Below, piece after piece: positions 60,698 to 64,000 of a DNA stretch of 64,000 nt. How positions within the stretch are numbered: position 1 is the stretch's first letter; each line of letters begins with the position of its first letter. The position numbers and the translations under genes are program-made. The stretch covers positions 62,001 to 126,000 of the forward strand of contig JBNRMJ010000020.1 in the NCBI GenBank assembly GCA_050309435.1, written 5' to 3'. This DNA comes from CAYXVJ01 sp050309435. GTDB lineage: Bacteria > Bacillota > Clostridia > Saccharofermentanales > Fastidiosipilaceae. The notes below the pieces were generated by a model. It was not told the DNA's origin and searched no databases. It saw only the letters and a list, made by a program, of their open reading frames with translations.

Positions 60698-60738
60698 AGT
60701 TTACCATTTGTTCGGTTTTCTTGTCAAACGATTGTTCG
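60698..60738 (-). promoter_or_regulatory. lexA promoter with LexA operator
   Basis: Minus strand: TTGACA (complement of 60722-60727), 18-base spacer, TGG-TAAACT (-10, complement of 60698-60703). Plus strand 60725-60738 reads CAAACGATTGTTCG, one mismatch from CGAAC-N4-GTTCG, and overlaps the -35. A second, weaker half-site (GTTCG at 60710-60714) lies in the spacer. lexA is therefore probably autoregulated. Confidence 0.8.
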
Positions 60739-60808
60739 CTTACTTGCATGAAAATGCAGAAGTAAAAGGCTGTTGTATTTATGTAAATTTCTCTTGTCCT
60801 GATTATTG

Positions 60809-60817
60809 TGGTACAAT
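60809..60817 (+). promoter_or_regulatory. Candidate leuA promoter (extended -10)
   Basis: TGG-TACAAT with -10 at 60812-60817; -35 weak. A second TATAAT is at 60838-60843. The leader to the ATG at 60920 shows no clear T-box specifier loop or leader peptide rich in Leu codons. Confidence 0.45.
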
Positions 60818-60919
60818 CTCTAAATTCCTAATAAGTGTATAATATATTCAATGTTCTGAACGAAAACCATCACATCATATAAATAATGTGCCTTGTGTGG
60901 TGGAAGCAGGAGAGTGACC

Positions 60920-62641
60920 ATGAAACATAGAAAGTACGAGGCAATCCGAGGCCCGAAACCAACTAAACGATACTGGCCCGAGCGAGAAATTACGAAAGCA
61001 CCGATCTGGTGTTCCGTTGATCTGCGTGACGGCAATCAGGCCTTGGATACACCCATGTCACTCGAACAAAAAATTATGTTTTTCCGGCATTTACTTGATT
61101 TGGGCTTTAAGGAAATTGAAATCGGTTTTCCGGCATCCTCGGATACAGAATTCGCTTTCACGAGATACCTGATCAGCAAGCAGTTAATTCCGGATGATGT
61201 AAAAATCCAGGTACTGACACCTGCCAGGGATTTTATCATCAGACATACATTCGAATCGCTCATCGGTGCCAAACAGGCTATCGTGCATTTGTATGTACCA
61301 ACGTCGGTTTCGCAACGAGAACTCGTCCTGGGCATGTCCCGAGAAGAAGTCAAGGAGATGACTGTTTCAGCGGCTCGCTTGATCCGGGAACTGTCTTGCG
61401 ATGAATTATACAGAGAGATTGATTTTACCTTTGAATTTTCACCCGAGAGCTTTATGAGTACAGAACCGGAATTTGCCGTAGAAATCTGCGATGCGGTTTG
61501 CGATATCTGGCAGCCCGGCCCTGATCGGGATGTGATCATCAACCTGCCCAATACGGTTGAACTGACGACTGCCAATATCTTTGCCGATCTTGTCGAATAT
61601 TACCATTTAAACAGCAGATGGAGAGATCAAGTATGCCTCAGCGTACATACGCATAACGACAGAGGCGGTGCGGTAGCTGCGGCGGAACTGGCGCTCCTGG
61701 CCGGTGCCGACCGTATCGAAGGAACACTGTTTGGTAACGGCGAACGCACGGGAAATTGCGATATCGTAACCATGGCGTTAAATCTACTGGCATCCGGTAT
61801 AGATCCAAAACTCGATTTCAGTCAAATCGAAGCCAGCAGAAACCTGTACGAAAAACTGACTAATATGACGATTCCGCCCAGACAACCGTACGCGGGAGAT
61901 CTCGTTTTTACGGCCTTTTCGGGGTCTCATCAGGACGCCATTCGCAAGGGCATGGCCAATATCAATCCCGACAGTGTCTGGCGCGTCCCGTACTTACCGA
62001 TTGATCCGGAAGATCTGGGTCGCAGCTACGAGCCGATCATCCGAATTAACTCGCAGTCGGGCAGATCCGGCATAACCTATATACTCGAACAAAATTACGG
62101 GATTATTTTGCCTAAGTTTATTCAAACGAAAATGGCTGCCGTGGTCAAAGAAGAGTCTGTCAAGCAATCGAAGGAATTGCTCTCAAATGATCTAATGAAG
62201 ATTTTTCGGGAAAAATTCGTCAATCAGTCAACTCCGTTCAAATTGCAGCATTTCATCGAAGAGATGCTGGACGAAAAGCATAGCAATCTGGACGTTGAAC
62301 TGACATTCCTGGATAGTTCAATGCGTCTAAAAGGATCCGGTAGCGGGGTTGTCGATGCATTTTGTAATGTCTTGTCGAAATTTTTGGGATGTAATTTCGA
62401 GGTCATGGGATATCAGCAACAAGCGCTCGATCGTGGTCGTACATCGAAGTCAATGACATACATAGAATTAATCTGCGACGATCGATCGTGCATCGGTGTC
62501 GGCGAAAGCAGTTCGATCACCAAGTCATCGCTGCGGGCGGTTGTAACGGCTGTGAATCGAATCATCAAAGCAACGCCGGGTATGGAGCAGGAAATCGAAG
62601 AAAAATTGAAACTGGATATTATCAGCAAATATCAACACTAA
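60920..62641 (+). CDS. leuA: 2-isopropylmalate synthase, long (type 2) form
   Basis: First committed step of leucine synthesis: condensation of acetyl-CoA with 2-oxoisovalerate. The TIM-barrel begins PIWCSVDLRDGNQALDTPM and contains CLSVHTHNDRGGAVAAAELA (metal His), GTLFGNGERTGNCDIVTMAL and the substrate loops. N-terminal RKYEAIRGPKPTKRYWP and overall 573 residues fit the long form known from actinobacteria and some Clostridia. The C-terminal regulatory domain (about 435-573) is present, so Leu feedback is likely. ATG 60920 follows AGGAG by 8 bases; a TTG at 60893 lies upstream of that site and is rejected. Confidence 0.95.
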   Translation: MKHRKYEAIRGPKPTKRYWPEREITKAPIWCSVDLRDGNQALDTPMSLEQKIMFFRHLLDLGFKEIEIGFPASSDTEFAFTRYLISKQLIPDDVKIQVLTPARDFIIRHTFESLIGAKQAIVHLYVPTSVSQRELVLGMSREEVKEMTVSAARLIRELSCDELYREIDFTFEFSPESFMSTEPEFAVEICDAVCDIWQPGPDRDVIINLPNTVELTTANIFADLVEYYHLNSRWRDQVCLSVHTHNDRGGAVAAAELALLAGADRIEGTLFGNGERTGNCDIVTMALNLLASGIDPKLDFSQIEASRNLYEKLTNMTIPPRQPYAGDLVFTAFSGSHQDAIRKGMANINPDSVWRVPYLPIDPEDLGRSYEPIIRINSQSGRSGITYILEQNYGIILPKFIQTKMAAVVKEESVKQSKELLSNDLMKIFREKFVNQSTPFKLQHFIEEMLDEKHSNLDVELTFLDSSMRLKGSGSGVVDAFCNVLSKFLGCNFEVMGYQQQALDRGRTSKSMTYIELICDDRSCIGVGESSSITKSSLRAVVTAVNRIIKATPGMEQEIEEKLKLDIISKYQH

Positions 62642-62730
62642 TAAAGTGGCTGTGTGCTTGAATGGCGTGTTGCGAAACGATGAAGGCATCGAATCGAATC
62701 ATGCTATTTGTCGTAATTTTCAGGTGATAT

Positions 62731-62772
62731 GCCTTATAAAGGCCCGTTATAGGACATTTATGCCTATAACGG
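62731..62772. repeat. Two abutting inverted repeats after leuA
   Basis: GCCTT-ATA-AAGGC (62731-62743) is directly followed by CCGTTATAGG (62744-62753), loop ACATTTATG, CCTATAACGG (62763-62772), a perfect 10-bp stem. Related AATACGG and AATAACGG words follow downstream. Only a short T-run comes later (62785-62789), so it is a weak leuA terminator candidate. No gene is visible between 62642 and 62928. Confidence 0.55.
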
Positions 62773-62830
62773 CATAATACGGCTGTTTTTCCCGAGTTTA
62801 CTCCAAAATAACGGCAGAGGTAAAAATCTC

Positions 62831-62883
62831 AAAAAAGATCCCCTCACCTGTACAAAATTATTATTTTGTACAGGTCGATCTTT
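62831..62883 (-). terminator. Long hairpin, second terminator for the CDF gene (minus strand)
   Basis: ACCTGTACAAAAT (62846-62858), loop TATT, ATTTTGTACAGGT (62863-62875): a perfect 13-bp stem. Outside it AAAGATC (62834-62840) and GATCTTT (62877-62883) pair over an uneven internal loop. On the minus strand the structure is followed by a T-run (complement of 62831-62836), fitting termination of the CDF transcript. It could also be a symmetric protein-binding site. Confidence 0.55.
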
Positions 62884-62912
62884 AAGAAAAAAGAAGGGAT
62901 AGAATCCCTTCT
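62884..62912 (-). terminator. Rho-independent terminator of the CDF gene
   Basis: AGAAGGGAT (62892-62900), loop AGA, ATCCCTTCT (62904-62912), with the minus-strand T-run as the complement of 62884-62891. Lies 17 bases past the CDF stop codon. Confidence 0.85.
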
Positions 62913-62928
62913 CATAAACCTTATCTTT

Positions 62929-64000
62929 TTACTTCACGGAACTTCGGATGTAATTTCTATCGAACGTGACGTATGCTTCATAACCATGTTCTTCTTTGTC
63001 GAGTTCCTGCTGGATTTTTTTCTTGATCTGCTTATCATCCAAATTTATATCATTCGGTACATCACAATCGAAAATCAGTTTTGTTGATTGATGTCCGTGT
63101 ATGATTCTGAAGTCATGTATAGATAAATTTTCGTTGATGCGTTTGACGATCGAGTTTGTCATCTCGCGTACCGCATTCAATTCCGGATCTGTCACATCCA
63201 GCGGATCGATATGTGCTACCATCTGCCAGTGATGTATTTTAACGGCGGCATTTTCGATATCGTCTGCGATCGCATGTGCTTGTCTTAAACTGATTCTGCT
63301 GTCCACTTCGATATGAACCGTGACGAATCTGTGGCCTGGACCGTAATCGTGTACGATCAGATCATGTACCCCCAGTACCCCGTCATGCGTGTATAGCCAG
63401 CGTTTGATTTTTTCGAGTTCCTCTTTATTCAGATTCGAGCCTACAATCAGATCCAATACTCTGCGTAGAATGTCGTATCCGTTCTTCAAGATAATGAATG
63501 CCACGATTGTTCCAATTATGCCATCCAGGCTGAAACTCACCAATGGATCAAAAATGAACGATATAAGAATGACAGAAGTCGCCAGAATATCGGATAAACT
63601 GTCGCCTGAAGCCGCGTTTAGCATTTCGGAGTCTATTTGGATACTCATCTTCTTGTAGAAAAAATACAAGTAGATTTTAATCAGGATGGACAGGATCAAG
63701 ATAATCAATGTACCGGTCGTTCGATTGATATTAGTCGGATTGATAATTTTTTTAATCGATTCGCTTAAGAACTGCCCCCCGATAAACATGATAATAACAG
63801 ACATCACGAAGGAGAAAACATATTCGAAACGGGCATGCCCGAACGGATGATCTTCATCCGGTACTTTGGCCGAGATCTTAAAGCTGATCAGTGACATCAC
63901 ACTGGTACTGATATCGCTAAGATTATTGACGGCATCGGCCATAATCGCAACCGATCCCGAGATCAAGCCAAAGATGAACTTCGATGCGCAGAGAAAGATA
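62929..64000 (-). CDS. Cation diffusion facilitator family transporter (5' partial)
   Basis: Metal-cation/H+ antiporter of the CDF family. The frame stays open to the window edge (IFLCASKFIFGL precedes the apparent start), so the first membrane span is missing. Visible: the metal site MADAVNNLSDISTS in the second span, HPFGHARFEYVF, further spans to about residue 180, and a cytosolic C-terminal domain with a His-rich, dimerising fold (HDLIVHDYGPGHRFVTVHIE, VDPLD-like). The metal (zinc, iron or manganese) cannot be read from sequence. Two hairpin terminators follow. Confidence 0.9.
   Translation of the reverse strand, partial: IFLCASKFIFGLISGSVAIMADAVNNLSDISTSVMSLISFKISAKVPDEDHPFGHARFEYVFSFVMSVIIMFIGGQFLSESIKKIINPTNINRTTGTLIILILSILIKIYLYFFYKKMSIQIDSEMLNAASGDSLSDILATSVILISFIFDPLVSFSLDGIIGTIVAFIILKNGYDILRRVLDLIVGSNLNKEELEKIKRWLYTHDGVLGVHDLIVHDYGPGHRFVTVHIEVDSRISLRQAHAIADDIENAAVKIHHWQMVAHIDPLDVTDPELNAVREMTNSIVKRINENLSIHDFRIIHGHQSTKLIFDCDVPNDINLDDKQIKKKIQQELDKEEHGYEAYVTFDRNYIRSSVK

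Noticed and set aside
60701..60714. Second full LexA box in the lexA promoter
   Set aside because: Only the GTTCG half fits; the other half has several mismatches. Kept as a half-site note only.
60818..60919. T-box or leader-peptide attenuator for leuA
   Set aside because: I looked for the T-box core (TGGNACCGCG-like), a Leu-codon run and a terminator; none is visible.
62866..63087. Plus-strand open frame of 73 codons between leuA and the window end
   Set aside because: It begins inside a hairpin, crosses a terminator and runs antisense to the CDF gene.

Overview
This window comes from the chromosome of a low-to-mid GC Firmicute, most likely a Clostridia-class anaerobe. The evidence is the Gram-positive gene content: PolC replicase, PASTA-domain kinase PrkC with its PP2C phosphatase, MurT/GatD, RecX and a LexA of the Bacillus type with GAAC-N4-GTTC operators. 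Further support is the conserved block rpsB-tsf-pyrH-frr-uppS-cdsA-dxr-rseP-ispG-polC, strong AGGAGG-type ribosome sites, frequent TTG and GTG starts, and DapL (LL-diaminopimelate aminotransferase). I cannot name the genus from sequence alone. Nearly all of the DNA is coding. I see no insertion sequence, prophage, CRISPR array or rRNA; there is one tRNA gene.

Layout. (1) 1-3002: the end of a carbohydrate ABC importer locus (partial binding protein plus two permeases, no ATPase in view). (2) 3.0-18.5 kb: translation, lipid and isoprenoid genes (rpsB, tsf, pyrH, frr, uppS, cdsA, dxr, rseP, ispG), then polC and priA. rpsB has its own promoter and a structured leader; terminator-like hairpins lie just before pyrH and dxr. 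(3) 18.6-26.2 kb: def-fmt-rlmN-stp-prkC-rsgA-rpe-thiN, one compact operon ending in a good terminator. A lone tRNA-Trp lies on the opposite strand. (4) 26.5-34.3 kb: rnhA, ADP-ribose pyrophosphatase, ftsK, folD, cinA, murJ. (5) 34.4-38.4 kb: SOS-controlled recA-recX, then rimO-pgsA. (6) 38.5-46.9 kb: acpP with a palindromic candidate operator, then tldD-pmbA-rnc-smc-ftsY. (7) 47-51.3 kb: dapL, divergent from murT-gatD-SDR (YmfI-like). (8) 51.4-59.4 kb: an unrecognised gene with miaB-mutS-mutL-miaA. (9) 59.5-64 kb: an unusual Hfq-like gene that converges on and overlaps lexA, then leuA (long type), a cluster of inverted repeats, and a truncated cation diffusion facilitator.

How the genes work together. 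Lipid II chemistry recurs: UppS makes the carrier, MurJ flips lipid II, MurT/GatD amidates it, DapL supplies diaminopimelate, and PrkC/Stp plausibly senses and regulates it. DNA maintenance is also concentrated here: PolC, PriA, RNase HI, FtsK, RecA/RecX, Smc, MutS/MutL and LexA, with LexA operators visible at recA and at lexA itself. Many genes overlap by 1-17 bases, which implies translational coupling.

No clear new multi-gene system is visible. The most interesting points are local: an Hfq-like protein with an 80-residue N-terminal extension and a divergent Sm2 motif, whose ribosome site is separated from its start codon by a perfect 9-bp hairpin; a structured rpsB leader; a 14-bp palindrome in front of acpP; an unrecognised gene in the miaB-mutSL operon that looks like a two-domain acyltransferase relative; and a dense inverted-repeat cluster at 62.73-62.91 kb. 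Tertiary calls (operators, leaders, promoters) rest on reading the sequence by eye.
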